A DNA stretch of 64,000 nt from contig NZ_CP033906.1 of assembly GCF_003816055.1 (NCBI RefSeq), positions 4,092,001-4,156,000 of the forward strand, read 5' to 3'. The notes beneath the pieces were generated by a model. The model worked only from the letters and a program-made list of their open reading frames with translations. It was not told where the DNA came from and made no database searches. Shown here piece after piece: positions 1 to 8,438 of the stretch. Position numbers and translations under genes: made by a program. Within the stretch, counting starts at the first letter, position 1. Every line of letters begins with the position of its first letter. This DNA comes from Bacillus sp. FJAT-42376 (lineage in GTDB: Bacteria; Bacillota; Bacilli; Bacillales; Bacillaceae).

Positions 1-32
1 TGCTGATTACATTCATCGAACAACGCTCCCTC

Positions 33-1352
33 TTACAGTTTTGTATAGTTAGCAGGCTTGTTCTCTACATGTTTCATCGCATTGCGCGTGTCAAATAGGG
101 AACGGCTGTGTTTTCCGATCATTTCATAATCAAATGTGCTGTGATCCGTTGTCAGAAGGACAAGATCCGATTCTTCAAGCAACCCTTCTGTCATTGGAAC
201 CGTTTCTACTTTTTCGCCGCGAAGCTTGAAAGAAGTAACGAATGGATCCACGACTCTTACATCAGCACCCTCTTCATATAAAGAGTTCAGGATGTGAAGA
301 ACAGGAGATTCACGAACATCATCGATATCTTTTTTGTATGCCACACCAAGAACGGTTACTTTTGCTCCGCGAAGCGCTTTTCCATCCTTGTTCAATAGAC
401 GCATGCTGCGCTCTACAACGTGTTCAGGCATCGCGTTATTGATTTCACCGGCAAGCTCGATTAGACGAGTGTGGTAATTGTATTCACGCGCTTTCCAAGT
501 CAGGTAGAATGGATCGATTGGAATACAGTGTCCGCCAAGGCCCGGGCCCGGATAGAATGCCATAAATCCGTAAGGCTTTGTTTTCGCTGCATCAATGACT
601 TCCCATACATCAATGCCCATACGCTCGCATAGGATCGCCATTTCATTCGCAAGAGCGATATTGATGTGGCGGAACGTGTTTTCAAAGATTTTTTCCATTT
701 CAGCTACTGCCGGACTGGAAACCTCGAATACTTCCCCTTCAAGTACGTGGCGGTAAAGAGAAGAAGCCACTTTCGTACAGTTTGCTGTAATACCGCCAAC
801 AACTTTAGGCGTGTTTTTCGTTTTGAATTCTTTATTGCCCGGATCCACACGCTCAGGAGAGTACGCTACGAAAATATCTTCTCCGATCACATAGCCTTTC
901 TTTTCAAAGGCAGGGACAACGATTTCTTCTGTTGTTCCAGGGTAGGTCGTTGATTCAAGGACAACTAGCATTCCTTTATGGGCAAAGTTTGCAATCGCGT
1001 TTGAAGAGCTTTCTACATACGATGTGTCCGGCTGCTGATGGTGGTCAAGCGGCGTTGGTACACAGATTGCCACTGCATCTACATCCTGGATTCTTGAGTA
1101 GTCAGTTGTCGCTTCAAGAAGGCCGTTTGCAATAATTTCTTTCAGATCTTCGTTTACAACGTCGCCGATGTAGTTGTTGCCGTCGTTTACCATATCAACG
1201 CGGGATTGCTGTACATCGAAGCCGATAACTTTGTAGCCGGCTTTCGCTTTTTCAACCGCAAGCGGAAGTCCTACATAACCTAATCCAACGACACCAATCG
1301 TTGCATTTTTTGATTCTATCTTAGAAAGCAACTCATCAATATGAGCTCCCAT
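33..1352 (-). CDS. UDP-N-acetylglucosamine-type nucleotide-sugar 6-dehydrogenase (WbpA-like)
   Basis: This 439-residue cytoplasmic enzyme belongs to the UDP-glucose/GDP-mannose dehydrogenase family, which oxidises C6 of a nucleotide sugar to a uronic acid with two NAD+. The Rossmann motif GLGYVG lies at residues 23-28. The catalytic cysteine C276 lies in GPGLGGHCIP, the form found in the UDP-HexNAc branch (WbpA, WecC) rather than in UDP-glucose dehydrogenases, which have GGSCFPKD as in the second dehydrogenase at 47536-48849. The ATG at 1352 has AAGGAGATG upstream. It is the last gene seen of a minus-strand cluster, 30 bp after the Gfo/Idh/MocA gene. With that oxidoreductase and the aminotransferase at 3245-4354 it matches the WbpA-B-E steps to UDP-GlcNAc3N-uronate. 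The acetyltransferase (WbpD) and 2-epimerase (WbpI) are not in the window. Substrate is inferred; ManNAc dehydrogenase is the alternative. Confidence 0.88.
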   Translation of the reverse strand: MGAHIDELLSKIESKNATIGVVGLGYVGLPLAVEKAKAGYKVIGFDVQQSRVDMVNDGNNYIGDVVNEDLKEIIANGLLEATTDYSRIQDVDAVAICVPTPLDHHQQPDTSYVESSSNAIANFAHKGMLVVLESTTYPGTTEEIVVPAFEKKGYVIGEDIFVAYSPERVDPGNKEFKTKNTPKVVGGITANCTKVASSLYRHVLEGEVFEVSSPAVAEMEKIFENTFRHINIALANEMAILCERMGIDVWEVIDAAKTKPYGFMAFYPGPGLGGHCIPIDPFYLTWKAREYNYHTRLIELAGEINNAMPEHVVERSMRLLNKDGKALRGAKVTVLGVAYKKDIDDVRESPVLHILNSLYEEGADVRVVDPFVTSFKLRGEKVETVPMTEGLLEESDLVLLTTDHSTFDYEMIGKHSRSLFDTRNAMKHVENKPANYTKL

Positions 1353-1382
1353 AATCGTTCATCTCCTTAGAATATCTCACTC

Positions 1383-2414
1383 TTAGTTCGTTACTGCTGG
1401 TTTTGAAAGGTATACTTTTTTGCCGGTTTCAGCCGATTCAAGAATCGCGTTGATTAATTGAATTGGTGCAAATCCGTCATGTCCGGTGACAATCGGTTCA
1501 CGGTCTTCTTTCACGGCCGCCGCCATGTCTTCAATGATCCACTGATGGCCAGGCTTGCCGAACGGATCCGCTTCGATTTCTTTCATCGCGGCTTCACGGT
1601 CTTCATCTGTTTCCCCTTCAAAATCCCACGTCTCAATAAAGTTCGCATTGCGTCCGCTAATTTTGGCGCTTCCCGTCTCTCCAAATATCGCCAGTGATTC
1701 TTCCAGGTTCTTCGGATAAATCGTTGTAGCGGCTTCAATAACACCAAGTGCCCCTGACTCAAACTCTACCACGCTCACAGCAAGGTCTTCTGTTTCAATC
1801 TTGCGGAAACGCGTAGCGGCCATAGCCTGTACACTTTTCACAGGTCCCATAAACCATAGAAGCAAATCAAGATTGTGAATGGCCTGGTTCATCAGAACGC
1901 CGCCGTCAAATTTCTTCGTTCCGCGCCACGGAGCCTGGTCATAGTACTCCTGACCGCGGTTCCATCTTACGGTCGCATTCGCATGGCTGAATTTGCCGAA
2001 CTTGCCTGCATCCATCTGCTCGCGGAGCTTGCGGATGGCCGGGCGGAAACGGTTCGGGTGGACAACGGAAAGCTTCACACCGTTTTTCGCAGCCGCTTCC
2101 ATGATTTTCTCACTGTCATCATCTTTAAGAGCCATTGGCTTTTCCACAACAATGTGCTTGCCGTATGAAGCGACAAGAGACGCAAGAGGTTCATGAAGCC
2201 CGGATGGCGTACAGATGTTAACAACATCCAGGCCTTCCTGCTCCTTCAGCATTTGCTCAAGATCGGTGTAAGTATTAACCTTGCCTTCGTATTCTTTAAG
2301 ACGATCTGGGTTTGTATCGCAAACCGCAATCAGGTTAGCCCCGGCTGCATCCTCAATCGCCTGGATGTGTTTTTTCGCAATGAATCCCATTCCTACTACT
2401 GCAAAATTAACCAT
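1383..2414 (-). CDS. Gfo/Idh/MocA oxidoreductase (WbpB-like 3-dehydrogenase)
   Basis: A 343-residue NAD-dependent sugar oxidoreductase. The N-terminal Rossmann motif is AVVGMGFIAKKH, followed by VVEKPMAL, the conserved EKP motif of the Gfo/Idh/MocA family, and the C-terminal alpha/beta fold with the ATVRWNRGQEYY region. In WbpB-type pathways this enzyme oxidises C3 of the UDP-HexNAc-uronate made by the neighbouring dehydrogenase, so that the aminotransferase can install the 3-amino group. The start is the internal ATG at 2414: AAGGAG lies about 9 bp upstream, and this ATG overlaps the stop of the Wzz-like gene by 8 bp (ATGGTTAA), suggesting translational coupling. Extension to the upstream ATGs at 2438 would bury the ribosome binding site. 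Enzyme class is seen; the exact substrate is inferred from neighbours. Confidence 0.85.
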   Translation of the reverse strand: MVNFAVVGMGFIAKKHIQAIEDAAGANLIAVCDTNPDRLKEYEGKVNTYTDLEQMLKEQEGLDVVNICTPSGLHEPLASLVASYGKHIVVEKPMALKDDDSEKIMEAAAKNGVKLSVVHPNRFRPAIRKLREQMDAGKFGKFSHANATVRWNRGQEYYDQAPWRGTKKFDGGVLMNQAIHNLDLLLWFMGPVKSVQAMAATRFRKIETEDLAVSVVEFESGALGVIEAATTIYPKNLEESLAIFGETGSAKISGRNANFIETWDFEGETDEDREAAMKEIEADPFGKPGHQWIIEDMAAAVKEDREPIVTGHDGFAPIQLINAILESAETGKKVYLSKPAVTN

Positions 2415-3144
2415 GAAGTTCAGCTCTCCTTGCATCATGTAAGTACTTCGCCAGCATCAGGCCAAACAGCGTCAGGAACAAGCCTAAGATAAAGGCGACG
2501 ATTGTGTTGGCTTTTGCATGGTTGTCTTGTTTTGAGACATCTTTGCTGAGCATCAGCGGTTCTACGTAATTCAAAAGATCAATTTTATTGCCTTCTATTG
2601 AATCCTCATAGGTTGAGATTAGTTTATCTTCTGTTGAAACAGCGTCCGATAAAACAGCAAAATCTTCGCCATTCAAATTATCAAAATCAGTTTGAAGCTT
2701 GTCAGACATAACTCCGTGAGATTTCTCGGCAGATTTCAGCCGACCCTCGTAATTCGCCTTTTTTTGCTCAGTTATTTCCACAACTTCATTATACTTACTT
2801 TTTAAAGCTGAAAAATACTCATCAGATGATTGATTAAGGATCTTATCAACCGCATCTTCATCTTTGCCTTTAACCGAGAATTCCACTTTTGATTGCCCTA
2901 AAACTTCAATCTTCAGTTTGTTCCCGTATTTCTTCTGATAAACAGCTTCCATAACATCAGGATCTGTCAGATAGTCATCCTTTATTTTGGCGGTATAAAA
3001 ATTCGCCTTACCCTCATATCCCTTGCTCATCACTGCAGATAAACCGTAAGCAAGAATCGCAGCCACAACCGGAATTCCAACAATGAGCCATTTCTTTTTC
3101 CAGAAATACATCAAGTATTCATAAAGATAGTTACGTTTTTCCAT
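2407..3144 (-). CDS. Wzz/capsule chain-length determinant-like membrane protein
   Basis: A 245-residue protein with the layout of polysaccharide co-polymerases: a short cytoplasmic N-terminus, a membrane segment at about residues 17-36 (WLIVGIPVVAAILAYGLSAV), a long charged helical extracytoplasmic part with many Lys/Glu/Asp, and a second membrane segment at about 212-232 (TIVAFILGLFLTLFGLML). No kinase motifs are present, so it is the sensor half only (YveK/CapA class) or a stand-alone Wzz. It sits between the aminotransferase and the Gfo/Idh/MocA gene and overlaps the latter by 8 bp, so a role in setting the length of the polymer containing the diamino uronic acid is likely but inferred. 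Sequence divergence from classical Wzz makes the family call moderate. Confidence 0.65.
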   Translation of the reverse strand: MEKRNYLYEYLMYFWKKKWLIVGIPVVAAILAYGLSAVMSKGYEGKANFYTAKIKDDYLTDPDVMEAVYQKKYGNKLKIEVLGQSKVEFSVKGKDEDAVDKILNQSSDEYFSALKSKYNEVVEITEQKKANYEGRLKSAEKSHGVMSDKLQTDFDNLNGEDFAVLSDAVSTEDKLISTYEDSIEGNKIDLLNYVEPLMLSKDVSKQDNHAKANTIVAFILGLFLTLFGLMLAKYLHDARRAELHG

Positions 3145-3199
3145 GCGTTAACTCCTTGTAAGATAGTAAATGCGGATTGCCTATACAAACAAACAAGCC

Positions 3200-3230
3200 C
3201 CTTTTACCGGTAGGATTTCCCGGTAAAAGG
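3200..3230 (-). terminator. hairpin between aminotransferase and wzz-like gene
   Basis: Perfect 11-bp inverted repeat CCTTTTACCGG / CCGGTAAAAGG with a 9-nt loop. On the minus strand it is followed by GGCTTGTTTGTTTG, only a weak U tract, so it may act as a partial terminator or RNA stabiliser that lets the aminotransferase be made in excess of the downstream genes. Confidence 0.5.
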
Positions 3231-3244
3231 CGACTTATAGCGTT

Positions 3245-4354
3245 TTAGTTATAAAATTTTTCGATGCATTCCACGACATATTCCTGCTGTTCCTGTGTCA
3301 GCTCAGGGAACATTGGAAGGGAAATCGCTTCTCTTGCAGCCTTGTCAGACTCAGGGAAGTCCCCTTCTTTGTAGCCAAGTTCAGCAAATACAGGCTGAAC
3401 ATTCAATGGAAGCGGATAGTAAATCATCGTTGCTACGCCTTGCTCCTGCAAATACTGCTGAAGCTCATCGCGTCGCTCAACACGGATTGTGTACTGGTGG
3501 AACACGTGATAGCGGTCGCTTACCTCGATTGGTGTAACAACTTTATCCTGAAGCTTGTTTTTAAGAAGTGCCGTATAAATGTCTGCGCGTGCACGGCGTT
3601 TTTCGCTCCACTCATTCAGATGAGGGAATTTCACATTAAGAATCGCGGCCTGCATTTCATCAAGACGGCTGTTATATCCCAGCACGTGGTGATAATATTT
3701 CGGCTTGCTTCCGTGAACGCGGATGACGCTCATTTTTTCAGCAAGGTCCTCATGCTTCGTTACGATCATACCGGCATCGCCGTAAGCGCCAAGGTTTTTC
3801 GTCGGGAAGAAGCTGTATGTAGCCGTATGGCCATACTCCCCTGTGTGCTTTCCTTTATAAGTAGCACCGATTGCCTGAGCTGCATCTTCTACGACAAAAA
3901 TGCCGTGCTTGTCCGCAATTTCCATAATGCGATCCATTTCAGCCATTTGTCCGTATAGGTGAACAGGGATTATCGCTTTTGTTTTAGGAGTGATTTTTTC
4001 TTCAATCAGCTCCGGGTTAATATTGAATGTGACCGGATCAATATCAACGAATACAGGGGTTGCTCCACAGCGGGCAATCGCGCCTGCCGTTGCAAAAAAC
4101 GTGAACGGAGTCGTAATGACTTCGTCGCCTGCTGTTACGCCGCAAGCCTGTAAAGAAATATGTATAGCATCACTGCCGTTGGCTACGCCTACTGCATATG
4201 GTACGTTACTGAATTCAGCTACGTCAGTCTCCAATTTTTTCACATTGCTTCCCAGGATAAAACGTGTAGATGTCATCACGTCATCCAGTGCTTTCAGCAT
4301 TTCGTCCCGCAAATTGGTATATTGTTCGGAAAGATCTAACATAGGCACTTTCAT
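3245..4354 (-). CDS. DegT/DnrJ/EryC1 PLP aminotransferase (WbpE-like)
   Basis: A 369-residue fold-type I aminotransferase of nucleotide-sugar pathways. GSDAIHISLQACGV binds the cofactor phosphate, VEDAAQAIGA carries the Asp that contacts the PLP pyridine, and FFPTKNLGAYGDAGM holds the Schiff-base lysine; the spacing and 369 aa length are normal for WbpE/ArnB enzymes. It would convert a 3-keto-UDP-HexNAc-uronate to the 3-amino sugar using glutamate. The start at the ATG of MKVPMLDL (4354) is preferred over the upstream codon at 4375 because CTAAGGAG lies 10 bp before it. It is the promoter-proximal gene of the minus cluster, with an extended -10 (TGCTAAAAT) about 100 bp upstream. Substrate is inferred from the adjacent dehydrogenase and oxidoreductase. 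Confidence 0.88.
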   Translation of the reverse strand: MKVPMLDLSEQYTNLRDEMLKALDDVMTSTRFILGSNVKKLETDVAEFSNVPYAVGVANGSDAIHISLQACGVTAGDEVITTPFTFFATAGAIARCGATPVFVDIDPVTFNINPELIEEKITPKTKAIIPVHLYGQMAEMDRIMEIADKHGIFVVEDAAQAIGATYKGKHTGEYGHTATYSFFPTKNLGAYGDAGMIVTKHEDLAEKMSVIRVHGSKPKYYHHVLGYNSRLDEMQAAILNVKFPHLNEWSEKRRARADIYTALLKNKLQDKVVTPIEVSDRYHVFHQYTIRVERRDELQQYLQEQGVATMIYYPLPLNVQPVFAELGYKEGDFPESDKAAREAISLPMFPELTQEQQEYVVECIEKFYN

Positions 4355-4452
4355 ACAGTATCTTCTCCTTAGCATATTCTAATTTCAGTACCGTCGATGA
4401 CTGGTTTTGAATCCTCAATCAGGGTCGGCCCAGCTTTTACTCAATCTTATTC

Positions 4453-4461
4453 ATTTTAGCA
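4453..4461 (-). promoter_or_regulatory. extended -10 promoter for the wbp-like operon
   Basis: Minus-strand TGCTAAAAT, an extended -10 element (TGnTAnAAT form) about 100 bp upstream of the aminotransferase start. A poor -35 (TGACAA, 18 bp spacing) precedes it. The rest of the 4362-4770 intergenic region is AT-rich and divergent; I see no gene in it. Confidence 0.5.
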
Positions 4462-4728
4462 CAATAGAGCAGATTTTTGTCAGAGACCGTCGAACGTCAT
4501 ACAATTGTTAAAACCGTGTTACGTTTAACATGACCTTGTTTCATTCTGCTTACTCTCTGCCTGCCATTTTGCCTGTGAAAAATCATCTTTATCTCCCATT
4601 GTCAAACAGATAAATTTCCACCTAGTACACAATATCACATGTGCCATGAAATGAAAACAGTTCAGAGAAGGGATGAAAACCTTTCCTATGCATTTTTTTC
4701 AAATTAACCCAAAGAATTTCCGGGATTA

Positions 4729-4737
4729 TGTTATAAT
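4729..4737 (+). promoter_or_regulatory. extended -10 promoter for secA2-slaP
   Basis: TGTTATAAT: a perfect TATAAT hexamer preceded by TGn, about 90 bp upstream of the chosen secA2 start. No good -35 is visible, which is usual for extended -10 promoters. Confidence 0.6.
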
Positions 4738-4826
4738 GTGCATGTTTAATAGGAAGAGAAACGTAAAAAATGGTTCATCAGGCAGCACAGTCTGAAAGGA
4801 AACTTCAAAGTGGGAGCGCGTCCAAG

Positions 4827-7196
4827 ATGTCAATTATTTATGAAAAATACATGGGGCTCAAATCGAAAAATCAGATCAAGAAGCTTCATAAAATAGTAGA
4901 GAAAATCAATGCATTAGAAGACACATATAAAAGCATGACCGATGAGCAGCTTCGCCATAAAACCTCTGCCCTTAAAGAATCCCTCCAAAACGGAAAATCG
5001 ATGGAAGATATCCGCCCTCACGCATTTGCCATGGTCCGGGAAGCAGCCATGCGTACCATTAAACAGCGCCATTACGATGTCCAGCTGATCGGCGGCCTCG
5101 TTTTATCCGAAGGAAAAATAGCACAAATGCAGACAGGTGAAGGAAAAACGCTCGTCGCCTCCCTGCCAAGCTTTCTATTTGCCCTCCAAGGGAAAGGTGT
5201 TCACGTCATCACGTCAAATGAATACCTTGCAAAGCGCGACTATGAGCTAATCGGAAAAATTCACCGTTTTCTGGGACTCGAAGTCGGCTTGAACTTATCC
5301 GAAATGGATACGGAAGAAAAGAAGCACGCGTACCAGTGTGACATCACCTACGGAACAGGAAATGAATTCGGATTCGATTACCTGCGCGACCATATGGTGA
5401 CTCAGGCTTCTGAAAAGGTGCAAAGAGGACAGGCATTTGCCATCCTTGATGAAATCGACAGTATCCTGATCGACGAAGCGAGAACCCCTCTGATTATCGC
5501 GAACAAATCAGGGGCTTCAATCGAACTGTTTGAAATTACGTCTATGGTTGTAAAATCATTTAAAAAAGGCGAAGAAATCGAGGTGGACCTTCCTTCCCGC
5601 CAAGTTCATTTAACGGAAAAAGGAATCGAACGGCTAGAGAACACGTTCGGAATCGACAACCTGTATTCAGCAGACCACCAAATCCTTTTCCATTATGTGA
5701 ATCAATCCCTGCAGGCTGAATTTATCCTGAGACGGGATGTTGATTACATAGTAAAAGAAGGAAAAGTCGAGCTTGTTGATGCTTTTACAGGACGGGTTAT
5801 GGACGGCCGCAACCTTAGCCACGGGCTTCATCAGGCAATCGAGGCGAAAGAAGGCCTGACGATCAATGAAGAAAATGTGACACAGGCAACGGTCACCGTC
5901 CAAAATTATTTTAGAATGTATACGATACTATCAGGAATGACCGGAAGCGCCATTCCTGCCCAAAAAGAATTTATGGATATCTACTATTTGGATGTTGTCG
6001 AAATCCCGACAAACCGTCCGAAGCGCAGAAAAGACGAGCCTGATCTCATCTACCAGACGCTCAACCAGAAATACAAGCGCATTGCGGATGAAGTGAAAGA
6101 AATGAACAAAACCGGGCGCCCGGTTTTAATCGGAACCACGTCGATCCATCAGTCTGAATTGCTTTCTGCGTATTTGAAGAAAGCAGGTGTCACCCATCAG
6201 CTGCTCAATGCCAAAACCGAAGAACAGGAAGCGAAACTCATCTCCCTTGCCGGACAGCAGGGCCAGGTAACGATTTCTACCAACATGGCCGGCCGCGGAA
6301 CGGATATCCTTCTCGGAGAAGGAGTAGCCAAGCTCGGCGGCCTTCACATCATTGGTACAGAACGCCATGAAAGCGAACGCGTTGACATGCAGCTGCGGGG
6401 CCGTGCAGGACGCCAGGGTGATCCAGGTTCTTCGCAATTTATCGTGTCACTTGAGGATGATCTGCTGAATCAGTATGACGATGAAGAGCTTGAAAAATGG
6501 ATGAAGAAAATGAAGGCCGATGAAAACGGCCTTGTCATCAGTCCGGACCCTCGAAAGTTTATGGATAAGGTACAAGAAACGATTGAGAATTCACACTTCT
6601 CAGGCCGGGTGCATTTGCTGAAGCTTGAAGATCACTTGGACCAGCAGCGGAAAGCGGTGTACGGAATCCGGAACAGCCTGCTTGAAAGTACAGAGCTGGC
6701 ACCTTCTTTAATCGAGCAATTCAGAACCGTTTATCAGGAAACCATCGATGAAATGTGCCCTGAAAATCAGACGCCGGATGAATGGGATGTTCAAACGCTT
6801 TATCAGAAACTACAATCCATCCTTCCTCTAACCATTGATGCCGATGCTTTAACAGGAAAAGAACGGGAAGACATGGAGGACATGCTTGAAAAAGATGTGA
6901 ATGTCTACCTTCTTGCTTTAAACAATGTCGATGAGGATGAGGGCATGGCCCAGCAGGCGCGAAGCTTCTCCCTTTCCTTATTGGATCAAGGATGGATTGC
7001 CCACCTGGATGTGATGGATGAGCTAAAGGAAGGAATTCACCTCCGTTCATATGGCCAGGAGGATCCTTACCGTCTATTCCAGCTTGAAGCCCATCATTCT
7101 TTTGAAGAGATGCTAAAAGAATACCGCCATGCCGTATTCGCCAAAATTCAATATATTCTCCCAAGCACTCAGGAAATGGAGGAAATCCAGTCATGA
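4827..7196 (+). CDS. secA2: accessory Sec translocase ATPase SecA2
   Basis: A 789-residue SecA-family ATPase that drives export of a subset of proteins through SecYEG; in Bacillus anthracis SecA2 serves the S-layer proteins. Visible motifs: QMQTGEGKTLV (Walker A, residues about 101-110), LDEIDSILIDEART (Walker B), TNMAGRGTDI and GRAGRQGDPGSSQF (helicase motifs V and VI). The protein ends shortly after the helical scaffold and lacks the C-terminal zinc-binding Cys motif of housekeeping SecA, as expected for SecA2. I chose the ATG of MSIIYEKY at 4827 (GGGAG upstream, fits the SecA2 N-terminus) over the upstream ATG at 4770, which has no good ribosome site and would add 19 atypical residues. The stop overlaps the slaP start (ATGA). 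Likely clients are the secreted proteins encoded nearby; this is inference. Confidence 0.95.
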   Translation: MSIIYEKYMGLKSKNQIKKLHKIVEKINALEDTYKSMTDEQLRHKTSALKESLQNGKSMEDIRPHAFAMVREAAMRTIKQRHYDVQLIGGLVLSEGKIAQMQTGEGKTLVASLPSFLFALQGKGVHVITSNEYLAKRDYELIGKIHRFLGLEVGLNLSEMDTEEKKHAYQCDITYGTGNEFGFDYLRDHMVTQASEKVQRGQAFAILDEIDSILIDEARTPLIIANKSGASIELFEITSMVVKSFKKGEEIEVDLPSRQVHLTEKGIERLENTFGIDNLYSADHQILFHYVNQSLQAEFILRRDVDYIVKEGKVELVDAFTGRVMDGRNLSHGLHQAIEAKEGLTINEENVTQATVTVQNYFRMYTILSGMTGSAIPAQKEFMDIYYLDVVEIPTNRPKRRKDEPDLIYQTLNQKYKRIADEVKEMNKTGRPVLIGTTSIHQSELLSAYLKKAGVTHQLLNAKTEEQEAKLISLAGQQGQVTISTNMAGRGTDILLGEGVAKLGGLHIIGTERHESERVDMQLRGRAGRQGDPGSSQFIVSLEDDLLNQYDDEELEKWMKKMKADENGLVISPDPRKFMDKVQETIENSHFSGRVHLLKLEDHLDQQRKAVYGIRNSLLESTELAPSLIEQFRTVYQETIDEMCPENQTPDEWDVQTLYQKLQSILPLTIDADALTGKEREDMEDMLEKDVNVYLLALNNVDEDEGMAQQARSFSLSLLDQGWIAHLDVMDELKEGIHLRSYGQEDPYRLFQLEAHHSFEEMLKEYRHAVFAKIQYILPSTQEMEEIQS

Positions 7197-7996
7197 CAGC
7201 AAACACAGCAGCGCAAACCGCGCTATCTTTCCATCCTTCCTGGGAGGTAAGCAAGCAGGAATTTTATGTGTATCAATATCATCTGCTTCAGCTTGACCCG
7301 CTTGAAGAAAGCCAGCTTTCGATCGCCGGAGTTAAGCTTGAAGCATACGAAGAATTCTTTTCCATCACTTCCCTAATAAGAAGCACAGTCAGCAAGCCCA
7401 TTCAGTTTGAAATGCTTCAGCTGCTTCTGCTGGATGAAAACCAAGAAGTCGTTGCCCGCGAAACGTTCGATATGGAACGTTTCGGAGAACTGCCCCCAAA
7501 TACAGCCCGTCCATGGCGGTTTATTTTCGGAGTCGACACACTCTTAGAAGGAAAAGACATTCCGAGCGGAAACTGGACCATTGCATTTGAATTGAAAAAG
7601 AAAAATGAACATGTCCTTGACCTGGACCCTTCGTGGAAAGAAGGTCTCACACCAGAGCAGACAAAGCGCCTGGAACAAATGGTTCAAAACATGCCGCCAA
7701 TGGGAGCGAACGAACTCAACATGATGGGCCTTGAGGCATCTCTCAATCCAGCAGGCGACCTGAAAATTTCCCTGCTGATTCGAAACGGAAGCCTAAACAA
7801 CATAAAACTCGAACAAGTTCCGCTAACCGTGGAAGATGCTGCCGGCGACATCGTCGCAGCCGGTGTCTTCAAAACCGAATCACTGGAAGTCAAAGGCAAC
7901 ACAAGCAAGCCTTGGAGCTTCGTCTTCCCAAAGGAAATGGTAAAAAAAGAAAACCCCGATTTCACCAGCTGGCGCGTCTATCCGCCCCAGGGGTGA
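7193..7996 (+). CDS. slaP: S-layer assembly protein SlaP (accessory Sec partner)
   Basis: A 267-residue cytoplasmic protein with no signal peptide. It consists of two related halves (about residues 13-130 and 155-265), each with a hydrophobic strand-rich core ending in a RPWRFIF or KPWSFVF motif, the pattern of the SLAP domain of SecA2-linked assembly proteins. In B. anthracis SlaP works with SecA2 to secrete S-layer proteins, and the gene order secA2-slaP is the same here. The start overlaps the secA2 stop by 4 bp with GGAGG just upstream, so the two are translationally coupled. A strong terminator follows 15 bp after the stop. Molecular role (chaperone or targeting factor) is not established by the sequence. 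The SLAP domain named here is unrelated to the Lactobacillus SlpA repeat mentioned elsewhere. Confidence 0.88.
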   Translation: MTANTAAQTALSFHPSWEVSKQEFYVYQYHLLQLDPLEESQLSIAGVKLEAYEEFFSITSLIRSTVSKPIQFEMLQLLLLDENQEVVARETFDMERFGELPPNTARPWRFIFGVDTLLEGKDIPSGNWTIAFELKKKNEHVLDLDPSWKEGLTPEQTKRLEQMVQNMPPMGANELNMMGLEASLNPAGDLKISLLIRNGSLNNIKLEQVPLTVEDAAGDIVAAGVFKTESLEVKGNTSKPWSFVFPKEMVKKENPDFTSWRVYPPQG

Positions 7997-8011
7997 GGAA
8001 TTGGATGACGG

Positions 8012-8044
8012 CAGAGACTCTGATACAGGGTCTCTGTTTTTTTG
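8012..8044 (+). terminator. terminator of secA2-slaP
   Basis: Hairpin CAGAGACTC / GGGTCTCTG with a short loop, followed by eight T residues on the plus strand. Confidence 0.85.
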
Positions 8045-8111
8045 TATTAGGGATGTTGGGATAATGTTTTGTTGTATTGATTGGTGTCGGTTTTTGTTAA
8101 GGGGTTGACCT

Positions 8112-8370
8112 TTTGCACTGACCCCCATTCCTTTAGCGAACAGGGGGTCAAAGCTCAACACTTCCTATCCGCTAAGGCAGAACGGCTGCCATTAGGAGGG
8201 GACGGAGGTTTAGTCCTTTAGCAGAGTGAGGGTCAGTGCAATGCACTGACCCTCAGCACGGTAGCGAAGTGGGGGATGGAGTAAGAATTACCAGAAGTGC
8301 TGAGGGGCAAGGGCATGCGAGCAGTGGGGACGGAGGTTTAGTTCGGTAGAGAAGCGGGGGTCAGTGCAAA
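8112..8370. repeat. MITE-like 259-bp element with 15-bp terminal inverted repeats
   Basis: The ends are perfect inverted repeats: TTTGCACTGACCCCC at 8112-8126 and its reverse complement at 8356-8370. Near the middle (8228-8254) is a 27-bp palindrome with 13-bp arms built from the same GGGTCAGTGCA core. A 17-bp direct repeat, GGGGACGGAGGTTTAGT, occurs at 8198 and 8326. There is no open reading frame of note and composition is G-rich compared with its surroundings. No clear target-site duplication is seen. It fills the slot between the slaP terminator and the pstA terminator. I call it a non-autonomous mobile repeat by structure only; its family is unknown to me. Confidence 0.65.
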
Positions 8371-8398
8371 CCAAATTGCTCGATTCACACATAAAAAA

Positions 8399-8424
8399 CT
8401 CCCAAAGCCACAAGGCTTTGGGAG
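8399..8424 (-). terminator. terminator of the pst operon
   Basis: Perfect hairpin CTCCCAAAGCC / GGCTTTGGGAG with a 4-nt loop, followed by TTTTTTAT on the minus strand, 15 bp after pstA. Confidence 0.85.
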
Positions 8425-8438
8425 TTTTCCTTCTTAGC

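Noticed and set aside
3440..3958. 172-codon plus-strand open frame
   Set aside because: Antisense to the aminotransferase, no ribosome site, unlike any protein family I know.
8228..8254. Palindrome as a transcription terminator
   Set aside because: There is no T tract on either strand; it fits better as part of the MITE-like element.
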